33,729 nucleotides of DNA from Nitrospinota bacterium (GCA_016212275.1 JACRGR010000007.1:1-33729), one strand, 5' to 3'. Counted from the first letter of the stretch, positions 23,938 to 32,244 are shown. The notes: a model not told the origin generated them from the letters alone. A program made the numbers and translations.

Positions 23938-24514
23938 TTCCCCCTCCATTGTTCAGCGGTATTTCCGCTATTTCCGTATATATGGGCCCCGCCGGGCGTA
24001 AGTCGCTTTTCATCAGGGAAAAGCGCACAACCGAAATTTTACCAAAAATTGAGGATTTGTCCATAGCCATTTTTTGAATTAGTTTTTCCATCCCTTTTTG
24101 CGATTTTATGCGCCCCAGCGTGAGGTGTGGGAGGAATTTGCGCGCCTCCCTTTCAAAGCCGAGCGGTTCCAGCGCGGACTCCACAGCTTCCGCCAGCGCG
24201 GAGAGTTCCCGCGCGCCGGAAACTACGTCGGCGAATATCACGCGGGGGCGCCGGGTGTCCGGTATCGCGCCCAGCCCGCCGATCTCGATATCGAATTTCT
24301 TTTGTTTGGTTTGTCTCAGCGCGGCGGCGATCTCTTCAATGGAATCGTTTTCCATTTCGCCGAGGAATTTGAGCGTGAAGTGCAGGTTATCGGGCTGAAC
24401 CCATTTCACGTCGGCGCCGGTTTTTTTCAGGTCGGCGGCCACGCGCCCCAGCGCGCCGCACAGGGTTTCATCCAGATTCACCGACACGAACGCGCGGATG
24501 GATTCACTTCCCAT
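23930..24514 (-). CDS. thpR: RNA 2',3'-cyclic phosphodiesterase (2'-5' RNA ligase family)
   Basis: This 194-residue 2H phosphoesterase has its two signature motifs, H45-F-T ([11 protein letters not shown]) and H130-L-T (LPHLTLGRI). It opens 2',3'-cyclic phosphates on RNA and was first described as a 2'-5' RNA ligase. Its position directly upstream of and overlapping recA is the common thpR-recA arrangement. The recA ribosome site lies inside the last codons (GGGND) of this gene. The start is ATG 24514. Confidence 0.93.
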   Translation of the reverse strand: MGSESIRAFVSVNLDETLCGALGRVAADLKKTGADVKWVQPDNLHFTLKFLGEMENDSIEEIAAALRQTKQKKFDIEIGGLGAIPDTRRPRVIFADVVSGARELSALAEAVESALEPLGFEREARKFLPHLTLGRIKSQKGMEKLIQKMAMDKSSIFGKISVVRFSLMKSDLRPAGPIYTEIAEIPLNNGGGND

Positions 24515-24581
24515 TGCGGCTCTATCTTAATGATAGCCACAAAAATAATGCAATACCCTTGCAGTCAGCGCGAGTGCCCGG

Positions 24582-26813
24582 CTACCACTGGATGCCCTGG
24601 GTTTTTAGGTACTCCTGCGCGGGTTTATGGTCAAGGCGCGCACCCGCCTTGTAATCCTCCACGGCCTTCTGGGAATCGCCCAGCGCGCCGTAGGCATTGC
24701 CGCGGCTAACGTAGGTTTCAGAGTTGTTCGGATCCAGCTTTATCGCCGCGCTGTAATCCTCTATCGCCCGTTTGCCATCGCCCAGGGCGTTGTACGCATT
24801 CCCGCGTGTGATGTAGGTCGCCGTGTCCGATGAGTCCAGCCCGATCACGGCGCTGTAATCCTCAATCGCCCGTTTGCTGTCGCCAAGAGTGCCATAGGCT
24901 TTCCCGCGCGTCGAGTAGGCGTTTTTATATTTCGGGTCCAGCTTTATCGCCGCGCTACAATCCTCGATCGCACGTTTGTTGTCCCCCAGGGCGCTGTAGG
25001 CGGCCCCGCGAAAGTAGTAGGTTGCGCTGTTTTTCGAGCCAAGCTTGATCGCGGTGCTGTAATCGCCGATGGCCTTTTGGTGGTCGCCCAGGCTGTGGTG
25101 GGAAAGTCCGCGATAGTAGTAGTTTCCCGCGTCTTTCGGGTCCAGCTTTATCGCCATGCTGAAATCCTCGATCGCATGTTGTTCATCGTCAAGGATGCTG
25201 TAGGCGTTTCCGCGCAAGAAGTAGGCGGCGCCATATTTCGGGTCCAGCTTTATCGCCGCGCTGGAATCCTCGATGGCATGCTGGTAATCGCCCAAGTCGC
25301 GGTAGGCCTCCCCGCGCAAATAGTAGATCGGCGCGTTCTTCAGACCCAAGTCCATGGCCGTGCTGTAGTCCTCTATCGCGTGCTGGTTGTCGCCAATGTT
25401 GCTGTACGCGTTCGCGCGGCTGGAGTAGGTTGACGCATCATTGGAACCTAGGTCTATTGCCGCGCTGTAGTCCTCTATCGCGTGCCGATAGTCGCGAAGG
25501 GTGCTGTAGGCCTCTGCCCGAAAGTAGCGGTAGCTCGCGTCTTTTGGTTCCAGCGTGATAGCCATGCTGTAATCTTCGATCGCATGGGGGGTGTCGCCGA
25601 GGTCGCTAAAGATGCTTCCGCGAAGGTAATGGTTCCCCGCGTCCTTCGGGTTCAGTTTTATCGCCATGCCGATATCGGCCATCGCCCGTTTCTTGTCGTT
25701 AAGGTCGTTGTAGGCGGTTCCGCGAAAGTAGTAGTTTAACGCATCATTGGGATCCAGCTTGAGTGCCATGCTGTAATCCGCTATCGCCCGCTTGTTATCG
25801 CCGAGTGCGCGGTAGGCCCTCCCGCGCGTGGAGTAGGCGTCTTCCTTATTCGGATCCAGCTTTATTGCCGTAGTGCAATCTTCTATGGCCCGCCGGTAAT
25901 CCTCCATGAGGCTATAGGTCAGACCGCGCATGGAGTAATGGGCCGGTTTTTTCGGGTTCAGCTTGATCGCCGCGGTGTAATCCGCTATCGCCCCCGGGTA
26001 CTCGCCAACGCCCTGATGGGAAAGCCCCCGGGCGTAATAGGCGTCCGCGTCTTTCGGGTCCAGCTTGAGCGCTTTGTTGTAATACTCTATCGCCGTCCGC
26101 TCATCGTCATTTCTGCTGTGGGAAAGGCCGATCATGTAGTAGGTCGGCGCGTCCGGATCCAGTTCCAGCGCCTTGGAAAAGGAATCTATGGCCCTTTCGA
26201 ATTCCAGCGCCTTGAAAAAGGTCAGCCCTTTGTTGAACAGGTCCGTGGCGGTCAGCCGCTGAACGGCGGTGTTGTACTTTGCCGACTGGTCCGCCCTGGA
26301 TCCGGCGTTCCTGGTGTCGTTGAGTTCCTTCCGCATCCGCTCCAGTTCTTCGGTGAGGTCGGCGGCCTTTTTCCGCACATCTTCCAGTTCGGCCTTCTGC
26401 TGTTTGTCCTGGCGCAGTTCATCCACCTTTTTCACCACGTCGTCCGGGTCGGCCTTGATGCGGGCTTTTAGCCAGTACGTTTGGCCGTCCCATTTCTCGG
26501 CCACCACCTCGGTGCTGGCAACCCCCGCCGTGAGGGTGGTGATCTCCCGCCGGACCTCGGCCGGGGTCTTGCCATCGGATGAGCTTTTATCAATAACGGC
26601 GCTTTCGATATACATGCCGAGTTCCTGCAGAAGGAGCCGCTTCACCTGTTCAAGGGCGATGGCCCGGCAACTGCTTTTGCTGTCCAGTTCGCTGGCGGTG
26701 TAGGTGTACTCCTTTTCGAAGGTCTGCATCTTCGCTTGGCTTTGGGGAATGCAAACAAGGAGCGCGGCCAAGAACGCCAGTCCAAAGAGGAAGGAGGCGG
26801 ATCTATTTATCAT
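24582..26813 (-). CDS. Exported protein with 16 tandem TPR repeats
   Basis: This 743-residue protein starts with a signal peptide (MINRSASFLFGLAFLAALLVCIPQSQA, cleavage after SQA). The region at about 28-150 (RAIALEQVKRLLLQELGMYI to TYWLKARIKADPDDV) resembles the N-terminal domains of FlgT/LPP20-type envelope proteins. A coiled coil (about 150-170) follows, then 16 consecutive 34-residue TPR units running almost to the C-terminus. The TPR units are highly alike (AYxALGDxKRAIEDYSAAIKLDP pattern), and the 102-bp period is visible in the DNA from about 24640 to 26250. It probably acts as a periplasmic or outer-membrane-associated scaffold. The start is ATG 26813; a TTG nine bases earlier is less likely. 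Confidence 0.88.
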   Translation of the reverse strand: MINRSASFLFGLAFLAALLVCIPQSQAKMQTFEKEYTYTASELDSKSSCRAIALEQVKRLLLQELGMYIESAVIDKSSSDGKTPAEVRREITTLTAGVASTEVVAEKWDGQTYWLKARIKADPDDVVKKVDELRQDKQQKAELEDVRKKAADLTEELERMRKELNDTRNAGSRADQSAKYNTAVQRLTATDLFNKGLTFFKALEFERAIDSFSKALELDPDAPTYYMIGLSHSRNDDERTAIEYYNKALKLDPKDADAYYARGLSHQGVGEYPGAIADYTAAIKLNPKKPAHYSMRGLTYSLMEDYRRAIEDCTTAIKLDPNKEDAYSTRGRAYRALGDNKRAIADYSMALKLDPNDALNYYFRGTAYNDLNDKKRAMADIGMAIKLNPKDAGNHYLRGSIFSDLGDTPHAIEDYSMAITLEPKDASYRYFRAEAYSTLRDYRHAIEDYSAAIDLGSNDASTYSSRANAYSNIGDNQHAIEDYSTAMDLGLKNAPIYYLRGEAYRDLGDYQHAIEDSSAAIKLDPKYGAAYFLRGNAYSILDDEQHAIEDFSMAIKLDPKDAGNYYYRGLSHHSLGDHQKAIGDYSTAIKLGSKNSATYYFRGAAYSALGDNKRAIEDCSAAIKLDPKYKNAYSTRGKAYGTLGDSKRAIEDYSAVIGLDSSDTATYITRGNAYNALGDGKRAIEDYSAAIKLDPNNSETYVSRGNAYGALGDSQKAVEDYKAGARLDHKPAQEYLKTQGIQW
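24640..26250 (-). repeat. Tandem 102-bp repeats encoding TPR units
   Basis: About 16 units of 102 bp lie head to tail inside the TPR gene. Recurrent blocks such as GATCGCCCGTTT/ATCGCATGCTGG and TCCAGCTTTATCGCCGCGCTG recur once per unit. Some units are nearly identical in DNA and others have diverged, as expected from unequal crossing-over within the gene. Confidence 0.8.
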
Positions 26814-26941
26814 GCGCGGCAATCCTATGTGTCACGGTAAAATATGTCAAGGCTTTATGTTCCTGCTTTTAAGTATTTCGATAAATTCCTCCAATCCGCG
26901 AGGAGGGGAAGCATCTATAGTGCCGGAGGCAAGGAGAAAAT

Positions 26942-27481
26942 GTGGGAATTAAAATGAAACGGGTATTGACGATATTGACGTTCATCATCGCGCTTATGGC
27001 CCCGGCGCGGGCTTTTGCCGAAATCACCTTTGAGGGCCGCATTCCGTACCAGTTAACCAGCGCTACCGATAAAGTTATTGGCGCGAGCGGCGTTGGCATG
27101 CTCATTTCCTATAGATGGGAAGCCGCCGACACCTCGCTGGGATGGCTGATCGAAGAAATGAACTTCACCGAGAAAAACAGCGCGGGCGCGAACATGAAGG
27201 GAATCTATCATTTGGATGCCATCCGCATCGGCAAAAATATCGGCGATCCGGCCTACATAGCGGCCGATTTCGGTTCCGTATCCAGCCTCATGGGGCATGG
27301 CAACGTGGTGGATGTCGCCTGTGGCGGTCGCCTGTTGAAAAGCTGGGATAAGTTTTCTTCCTACCTTTCTTTGGAACTGATGTACCGGTTTTTGGATACG
27401 AGGGACAGTTTGGCGATCAACGGCACCGCCACGACCTACAGCGGCGCGTTCTTGAATATTGGCGTCGGCGTTACTTTCTGA
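26942..27481 (+). CDS. Small exported outer-membrane barrel-like protein
   Basis: This 179-residue protein has a signal peptide (KRVLTILTFIIALMAPARAFA, cleavage near AFA-E). The mature part has alternating strands (ISYRWEAA, YIAADFGSV, LSLELMYRF) and ends in GVGVTF with a terminal phenylalanine, the usual C-terminal signal of outer-membrane beta-barrels. At about 155 residues the mature protein would fit an 8-stranded barrel. No named family was recognised. The start is taken as GTG 26942 because AAGGAG (26931-26936) is well spaced for it; ATG 26954 in the same frame is 17 bp away. It shares the 13-mer ATCTATAGTGCCG upstream with the barrel gene at 28317. Confidence 0.72.
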   Translation: MGIKMKRVLTILTFIIALMAPARAFAEITFEGRIPYQLTSATDKVIGASGVGMLISYRWEAADTSLGWLIEEMNFTEKNSAGANMKGIYHLDAIRIGKNIGDPAYIAADFGSVSSLMGHGNVVDVACGGRLLKSWDKFSSYLSLELMYRFLDTRDSLAINGTATTYSGAFLNIGVGVTF

Positions 27482-27505
27482 TCGGATCGCCATTGGGAAA
27501 TAGGG

Positions 27506-27531
27506 GCATGGCGCGGGAATCCGCGCCATGC
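27506..27531. terminator. Hairpin between convergent OMP-like and lipoprotein genes
   Basis: An 11-bp perfect stem (27506-27516 with 27521-27531) carries the loop GAAT. It lies 25 bp after the plus-strand stop and 15 bp past the minus-strand stop, so it can serve both genes. No T-run follows, so the termination role is inferred from strength and position. Confidence 0.6.
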
Positions 27532-27545
27532 ATCGGTTCGGTTAG

Positions 27546-28121
27546 TTACGGGTTGCCGCCGGTGGCGCCTTCCAGTTTGCTGAACGATTTTTCCGCGTTC
27601 TGCCTGACGAATTCCTTCATCTTTTCGCCCAACTGCCTGTTCTTTTCGATGGCGTTCTCAAAGCTGTCCGTGTCGAGCTTCACCAGCGCGTAGGTGGCGC
27701 CGTTCGATGTGTCTTCACACATGTCCGCCAGCACCACGCCGCTCAACGTCTGGTCCACCACCGTGCGTTGCACCGCTTCGGTATGGCGTTCGGCGGCTTC
27801 CTTGCCTTCAGCCCCGGTGGAGGCGCGGTAGTCGTCCATCAGCGATTTCACCGCAACCTTGAACGACTTGGCGAGATCGCCCGTGGCGCGGTTTTGCGCC
27901 GCTTCGTTCCGGAGGGAGGAATCGGAAATGCCGCCCGCCTCGCCGCGTCCGTAAAATACTTTGCCGCGGTCGCCGGGGAAGGCGGCTCCGCCGGTGAACA
28001 CCCAGCGCGGCAGTTCGCGGCCATCGGAGCAGTACCGTTTCGGCGGACCCGACGGCGTTGTGGCGCAGGCCGCCGCAAAAACCGTAATACCCAACAAAGA
28101 ACCCATGATCGCTTTTTTCAT
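27546..28121 (-). CDS. LPP20-family-like lipoprotein
   Basis: This 191-residue protein has a lipoprotein signal peptide, MKKAIMGSLLGITVFAAACA, with the lipidated cysteine in AAAC. The mature part contains RYCSDGRELPRWV, GRGEAGGISDSSLRNEAAQNRA (an LPP20-like segment in which residues from SLRNEAAQNRA form the first helix) and TYALVKLDTDSFENAIEKN near the C-terminus, all typical of LPP20/FlgT_N-like envelope proteins. GGAGG lies 7 bp before ATG 28121; the frame extends 12 codons further upstream but without support. Its function is unknown; relatives occur near flagellar and outer-membrane genes. Confidence 0.82.
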   Translation of the reverse strand: MKKAIMGSLLGITVFAAACATTPSGPPKRYCSDGRELPRWVFTGGAAFPGDRGKVFYGRGEAGGISDSSLRNEAAQNRATGDLAKSFKVAVKSLMDDYRASTGAEGKEAAERHTEAVQRTVVDQTLSGVVLADMCEDTSNGATYALVKLDTDSFENAIEKNRQLGEKMKEFVRQNAEKSFSKLEGATGGNP

Positions 28122-28262
28122 TTCATTGCCTCCACCAAGTCGTTTAACCGAGAGCACTTCGCCAATGTTTTATTAAGGGTCGCCGCTTGTCGGCCCAAAT
28201 CGGAAGGGCATGGTAAGCGAACAGGGTGACGCAAGTCAATTCCTTCGTTGGGTTGCGGGAGG

Positions 28263-28291
28263 TTGAAACCATTTGGCGGACAATCTATAGT
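28263..28291 (+). promoter_or_regulatory. Sigma70-like promoter upstream of the Tsx/DUF5020-like gene
   Basis: TTGAAA at 28263-28268 and TATAGT at 28286-28291 are spaced 17 bp apart, about 25 bp before the start codon at 28317. The -10 region lies in the 13-mer ATCTATAGTGCCG that is also found upstream of the OMP-like gene at 26942. Identified by eye only. Confidence 0.5.
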
Positions 28292-28316
28292 GCCGTCAAA
28301 AGGGAGGATCACCGGG

Positions 28317-29075
28317 ATGACCATATTTCGCGCGCTTTTTTCCACCACTATCATGGTGATCGCTCTTTCATCGGCGCCGGCGCGGGCGGAGGATTTTTCC
28401 ACCACCTCCTTATTGGCCGAATACGCGGGGAACCTGCGCGACCCGTACTACGGGAACAACGCGGTGGACGGCGCGGTGAACATCGTCACGCTCGAGCACT
28501 TCGGCACATGGGAATACGGCGACAATTTTTTCTTCGTGGATATGGTGTCCGGGAGGCTGGCGGATTTCAACGGCAACGACGCGCACACCCGCTCGCGGTT
28601 GTACCTGGAATGGGGGCCGCGCATCAGCCTTTCAAAAGTGAGCGGCACGCCGGTGGCGTTTGGGCCGGTGAGGGACGTTCTATTGGCCGCGCAGGTGAAC
28701 CGCGACGGCGAAGGGTACAACGTCGAGATGTTCGGGCTGGGCGTGGACCTCGCCCTTCCGGCATTTTCGCAATTTTCCGTCAACCTCTATTCGCGCAAGG
28801 ACAACCTTAATTCACGGACTTATCAGGTGACCGCCTCGTGGGGACTGCCGTTCACGGCGCTCTCCGCCCCGTTCCTGTTCGAGGGGTACATCGACGTGGC
28901 GGGAACCGACAACAACGGCGAGGACATCAACACACAGCCGCGCCTGTTCGTGGACCTCTCGAAGCTGGCGGGCAAGCAGAAGAGCGCACTTCTGGCGGGG
29001 GTGGAGTGGTATTACCACAAGAACCGGTGGATGGAGATGAACGTCCCGCTGTGGACCCTGAAGTGGAACTGGTGA
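28317..29075 (+). CDS. Tsx/DUF5020-like outer-membrane channel protein
   Basis: This 252-residue protein has a signal peptide (MTIFRALFSTTIMVIALSSAPARA, cleavage before EDF). The segment VTLEHFGTWEYGDNFFFVDM closely fits the nucleoside-specific channel Tsx / DUF5020 barrel family. Regular amphipathic strands run to the end, closing with PLWTLKWNW and a terminal aromatic residue typical of outer-membrane proteins. AGGGAGG (28301-28307) supports ATG 28317 over a GTG at 28248. It may admit nucleosides or similar small molecules, but Tsx versus DUF5020 cannot be separated by reading alone. Confidence 0.82.
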   Translation: MTIFRALFSTTIMVIALSSAPARAEDFSTTSLLAEYAGNLRDPYYGNNAVDGAVNIVTLEHFGTWEYGDNFFFVDMVSGRLADFNGNDAHTRSRLYLEWGPRISLSKVSGTPVAFGPVRDVLLAAQVNRDGEGYNVEMFGLGVDLALPAFSQFSVNLYSRKDNLNSRTYQVTASWGLPFTALSAPFLFEGYIDVAGTDNNGEDINTQPRLFVDLSKLAGKQKSALLAGVEWYYHKNRWMEMNVPLWTLKWNW

Positions 29076-29098
29076 TCAAGAGAACACCGGGTAAGATG

Positions 29099-29173
29099 AA
29101 CCACCGATGAACACGGATAAACCTGATAATGGGCAAGCAAACCATCTGTGTCCATCCGCGTGAATCCGTGGTT
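29099..29173. repeat. Imperfect inverted repeat of the AACCACGGATGAACAC family
   Basis: The arms 29099-29118 and 29154-29173 match at 16 of 20 positions when one is reverse-complemented, with 35 bp between. A CTCTGTGTCTC-type stretch follows (29192-29215). The same sequence type recurs at 33354-33373. It fills most of the 166-bp gap between the barrel gene and xseA. Confidence 0.65.
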
Positions 29174-29241
29174 TAATTTTTCTTCTTTCCCCTCTGTGTC
29201 TCAGTGTCTCTGTGGCTTATCGCTTTTAGAATAAAGAGCGA

Positions 29242-30591
29242 TTACTTTGTTTTTTCGACGCGGACGCCGAGCGATCCTTTATGCAAAAGCACCTCCAGCG
29301 CGTCGCCCGGTTTCGCCTGCGCCGAATCCTTGATTATCTTTCCGTCCGGCGTGCGCGCTATCGCGTAGCCGCGCTCCAGCACCTTCAGCGGCGAAAGCGC
29401 GTTGATGGAGCCGGATACGGCGGCGAACCGCCTTTGCTTTTCCCCCAGCAACGCGCCCAACTTTTGCGCCAACTGTTTTTCCAGGTTTTGCACATGGTCC
29501 ATCTTGCGCCGGATGAGCAGGGAAGGGCGGAGCAACTGCAATTGGCGCGCAAGGGCATCCGCGCGTTTTCGCGCGTTGCCGTGGTGCCGCCGCACCGCGT
29601 TTGCGATGCGTAGCAGGTTCTCATCCACCCGCCGCCGGTCGTGCTCCAGAAATCGCGCGGGGTCGGTGAACACGGGGCTACGCACCAGCCCGGACAGCCG
29701 GTGCCGGTACTCGCGCACCATGCCCCGCATGGCGGATACCATGCGGCGGGACTGCACGTTCACGGCGTGCGCAAGGTCGGCGCGGTTTTTCACCGCCAGT
29801 TCCGCCGCCGCGCTGGGAGTGCTGGCGCGCAGGTCGGCCACGAAATCGGCGATGGTGAAATCTATCTCGTGCCCCACCGCGCTGATGAGCGGTATCCGCG
29901 AGCGGTAGATGGCGTCCGCCACCACTTCCTCGTTGAACGCCCACAGGCTTTCCGGCGAGCCGCCGCCGCGCCCCGCGATGATGAGGTCCACCTTGCCGAA
30001 CCGGTTGAAATCGTCTATCGCCTGCGCGATCTGTGATTTCGCCTGTTCCCCTTCCACCAAAACCGGCGCGAGGATTATCTTTATCGAGGGATTGCGCCGC
30101 CGCAGGATGCGAACCATGTCGCGGAACGCCGCGCCGGTGGCGGAGGTGACGATGCCGATGGTCTCCGGGAACGCCGGGAGCGGTTTCTTGCGCTCCTCCT
30201 CGAAGTATCCTTTCGCCGCGAGTTTTTTCTTGAGTTGCTCGAACTTTATCTGGAGCGCGCCGATGCCCGCCGGTTCGATGCGCTCCGCGATGAGCTGGTA
30301 TTTGCCGTACGGGCCGTAATTGGAGATGCGCCCCTTCAGCAGTATCTTCATCCCCACCTCGACGTTGAACTTCAGGTTCCGTCGCGACGAGGCCCACATG
30401 GTGGCGTCCAGCACGTCCTTCTCTTCTTTCAGCGTCAGGTACAAGTGGCCCGATGAATGGTAGAGCGCCTTGCTCACTTCCCCCTCTATCCACACCGAGG
30501 GGAATGCCTCTTCCAGCAGGTTCTTGATGAGGCGGGTGATCTCGGCGATCTTGTAAACTTTTTCCTGTTGTCTTTCGGGAAATAGTTCCAT
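29242..30591 (-). CDS. xseA: Exodeoxyribonuclease VII large subunit
   Basis: This 449-residue catalytic subunit of exonuclease VII degrades single-stranded DNA from both ends. The N-terminal OB-fold (VWIEGEVSKALYHSSGHLYLTLKEE, with key region GEVSKALYHSSGHLY) is followed by the catalytic region TIGIVTSATGAAFRDM, GRGGGSPESLWAFNEE and SAVGHEIDFTIADFVAD. A long coiled coil and the C-terminal SPLKVLERGYAIA motif complete it. Length is normal. No xseB is visible next to it: the gap upstream (30592-30946) is AT-rich with only a gene relic. The start is ATG 30591. Confidence 0.96.
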   Translation of the reverse strand: MELFPERQQEKVYKIAEITRLIKNLLEEAFPSVWIEGEVSKALYHSSGHLYLTLKEEKDVLDATMWASSRRNLKFNVEVGMKILLKGRISNYGPYGKYQLIAERIEPAGIGALQIKFEQLKKKLAAKGYFEEERKKPLPAFPETIGIVTSATGAAFRDMVRILRRRNPSIKIILAPVLVEGEQAKSQIAQAIDDFNRFGKVDLIIAGRGGGSPESLWAFNEEVVADAIYRSRIPLISAVGHEIDFTIADFVADLRASTPSAAAELAVKNRADLAHAVNVQSRRMVSAMRGMVREYRHRLSGLVRSPVFTDPARFLEHDRRRVDENLLRIANAVRRHHGNARKRADALARQLQLLRPSLLIRRKMDHVQNLEKQLAQKLGALLGEKQRRFAAVSGSINALSPLKVLERGYAIARTPDGKIIKDSAQAKPGDALEVLLHKGSLGVRVEKTK

Positions 30592-30946
30592 AAAAACCTA
30601 ATTGACCTCAAAAAATTGGGCAACCGTTAAGCATCAGGTTCATCATGTACCCGCTTTGTATCAAGCATTAATTGCATTAACTTTTAATCCATTAAATCGA
30701 GATTTAATGTAACCACTATGAATACAGTGGCATATCAAGCCGCTTGTGTTTCTACTTTGCATCTGATTGCAATTCATTGGCGTTTTGCTTCTCAATCTGC
30801 CTCATAAACCACCGCCCCGCTCTTGTAAGACCGACTGGATAAATCTTCCCTTCATTCCTTAACTCCCTTCTTTTGCATGAAGAAGCGATTCAAGCCATTC
30901 GTAATGTGTTTGCTTATACATCATGACTTCATAACGATTCCACAGC
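30592..30946. other. AT-rich 355-bp gene-free region with probable gene relic
   Basis: Base composition drops sharply against the flanking genes. The minus strand carries two short coding-like segments in different frames (30859-30948 and 30752-30860; see pseudogene entry). An 8-bp inverted repeat, ATTAAATC-GA-GATTTAAT (30691-30708), could be a regulator site or a promoter element for xseA. No functional gene, RNA or terminator could be recognised. Confidence 0.5.
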
Positions 30947-30948
30947 CT
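30752..30948 (-). pseudogene. Possible frameshifted gene relic downstream of argJ
   Basis: On the minus strand one frame reads RLWNRYEVMMYKQTHYEWLE..., stopping at a TAA (30861-30859). A second frame continues as LRNEGKIYPVGLTRAGRWFM... and stops at a TAG (30754-30752). Both segments have protein-like composition and would join through a single frameshift into about 65 codons. The region is AT-rich and starts right at the argJ stop, as with the end of a decayed acquired gene. No family was recognised, so this is tentative. Confidence 0.3.
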
Positions 30949-32125
30949 ACGTCCGGTAGTGCGAGTTTATCGTGACGTATTCATGGCTGATGTCGCAGAA
31001 GAGATAGCTGTCGCCCGCCGCGCCCCGGTTGAGCACCAGCCGCATGGCGACCTTCTTTTTGTTCATTTCCGCCGACAGCAGTTTTTCCGGCGTTGACGCG
31101 GGTTGTCCGTTCCTGAACGCGCAATGTCTGCCGAAATACAGTTCCATTTTGTCCGGGTTCACTTTTTCGCCGCTGTACCCCGCCGCGCAGATGATGCGTC
31201 CCCAGTTTGGATCGCCGCCGTGGAGCGCGGTTTTGACCAGCAAGGATCCCGCGATGGCGCGGGCAACCGCCAATGCTTCTTTTTGCGACGCGGCCTTTTC
31301 CACGGATATGCGCGCGATGCGCGAGACCCCCTCGCCATCCGCCACGATCTGGCCGGATAGCGAATCGCACACGGCTGATAGCGCTTGCGTGAATTTTGCG
31401 AAGTCCGGCGTGCCGGTTTTCAGCGGCGCGTTCTCCGCCGCGCCGTTCGCCAGCACCGCCAGCGTGTCGTTGGTGCTGGTGTCGCCGTCAATCGTCAGCC
31501 GGTTGAAGGTCTTGTCCGCCGCCTGCTTGAGCGCGCTTTGCAATACCGGTTTCGGGACATTCGCGTCGGTGACGACGAAGGAGAGCATTGTCGCCATGTC
31601 GGGATGTATCATCCCGGCGCCTTTCGCGCTTCCCCAGATGGTCACTTTCTTCCCGCCGAGCATGACGCTTTTTGAGGCGGATTTCGGTTTCGTGTCGGTG
31701 GTCATGATGGCGCGGACGAACCCCGCGGGGCTTTTGCCAAGTTTTTTCGCCAGAAGGGGAACGCCGTCTTCGATCTTCACTTTCGGGTTCAGGTGAACGC
31801 CGATAACCCCGGTGGATGCCACCAGCACCTCTTCCGTCCGGCATCCGAGCGCCTTGGCGGCGAGCCGCGCGGTTTTCAGCGCGTTCTGGTAGCCGGTGGC
31901 GCCGGTGGCGGCGTTGGCGCATCCGCTGTTCACAATGATGGCGCGGTGGGTTTTCGATTTAATGTGTTTCATGTCCAGCAGAACCGGCGCGGCCTTGGCC
32001 CGGTTGGTGGTGAACACCGCGGCGGCGGCGCAGGGCCGGTCGCTGGCGATAAGGCCGAAGTCCTCTTTGTCCCACGGTTTGAACCGCGCCCTGATGGCGG
32101 CGAATGAGAATCCTTTTGGCGTCAT
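30947..32125 (-). CDS. argJ: Bifunctional glutamate N-acetyltransferase / ornithine acetyltransferase
   Basis: This 392-residue ArgJ recycles the acetyl group in cyclic arginine synthesis and may also form N-acetylglutamate from acetyl-CoA. The precursor self-cleaves before T179 in KGAGMIHPDMATMLSF. NSGCANAATG, STGVIGV, TIDGDTSTNDT and the ending SHEYVTINSHYRT are diagnostic. AGGAAGG precedes ATG 32125. It lies downstream of argC on the same strand, separated by a 119-bp spacer with an inverted repeat; the two probably belong to one arginine operon or regulon. Confidence 0.97.
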   Translation of the reverse strand: MTPKGFSFAAIRARFKPWDKEDFGLIASDRPCAAAAVFTTNRAKAAPVLLDMKHIKSKTHRAIIVNSGCANAATGATGYQNALKTARLAAKALGCRTEEVLVASTGVIGVHLNPKVKIEDGVPLLAKKLGKSPAGFVRAIMTTDTKPKSASKSVMLGGKKVTIWGSAKGAGMIHPDMATMLSFVVTDANVPKPVLQSALKQAADKTFNRLTIDGDTSTNDTLAVLANGAAENAPLKTGTPDFAKFTQALSAVCDSLSGQIVADGEGVSRIARISVEKAASQKEALAVARAIAGSLLVKTALHGGDPNWGRIICAAGYSGEKVNPDKMELYFGRHCAFRNGQPASTPEKLLSAEMNKKKVAMRLVLNRGAAGDSYLFCDISHEYVTINSHYRT

Positions 32126-32160
32126 TTCCCTTCCTTTCGAGAATCAAATGATGCGAGTAT

Positions 32161-32227
32161 ATCCGCAGATTACGCCGATTGGGGCAGATAAAGAAAAGCT
32201 ATTTCCTCATCTGTGCAATCCGCGGAT
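32161..32227. repeat. Imperfect inverted repeat (ATCCGCAGATTACGC family) between argC and argJ
   Basis: The arms ATCCGCAGATTACGCCGAT (32161-32179) and ATCTGTGCAATCCGCGGAT (32209-32227) are inverted copies matching at 15 of 19 positions, with 29 bp between. It lies in the spacer of the argC-argJ pair. It looks like a dispersed intergenic repeat, not a terminator, because the stem is imperfect. Confidence 0.6.
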
Positions 32228-32244
32228 TTTTCTTTTGCCTTCCT

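Noticed and set aside
24640..26250. Regular repeats as a possible CRISPR array
   Set aside because: The 102-bp period encodes TPR units in one open frame; there are no short direct repeats with unique spacers.
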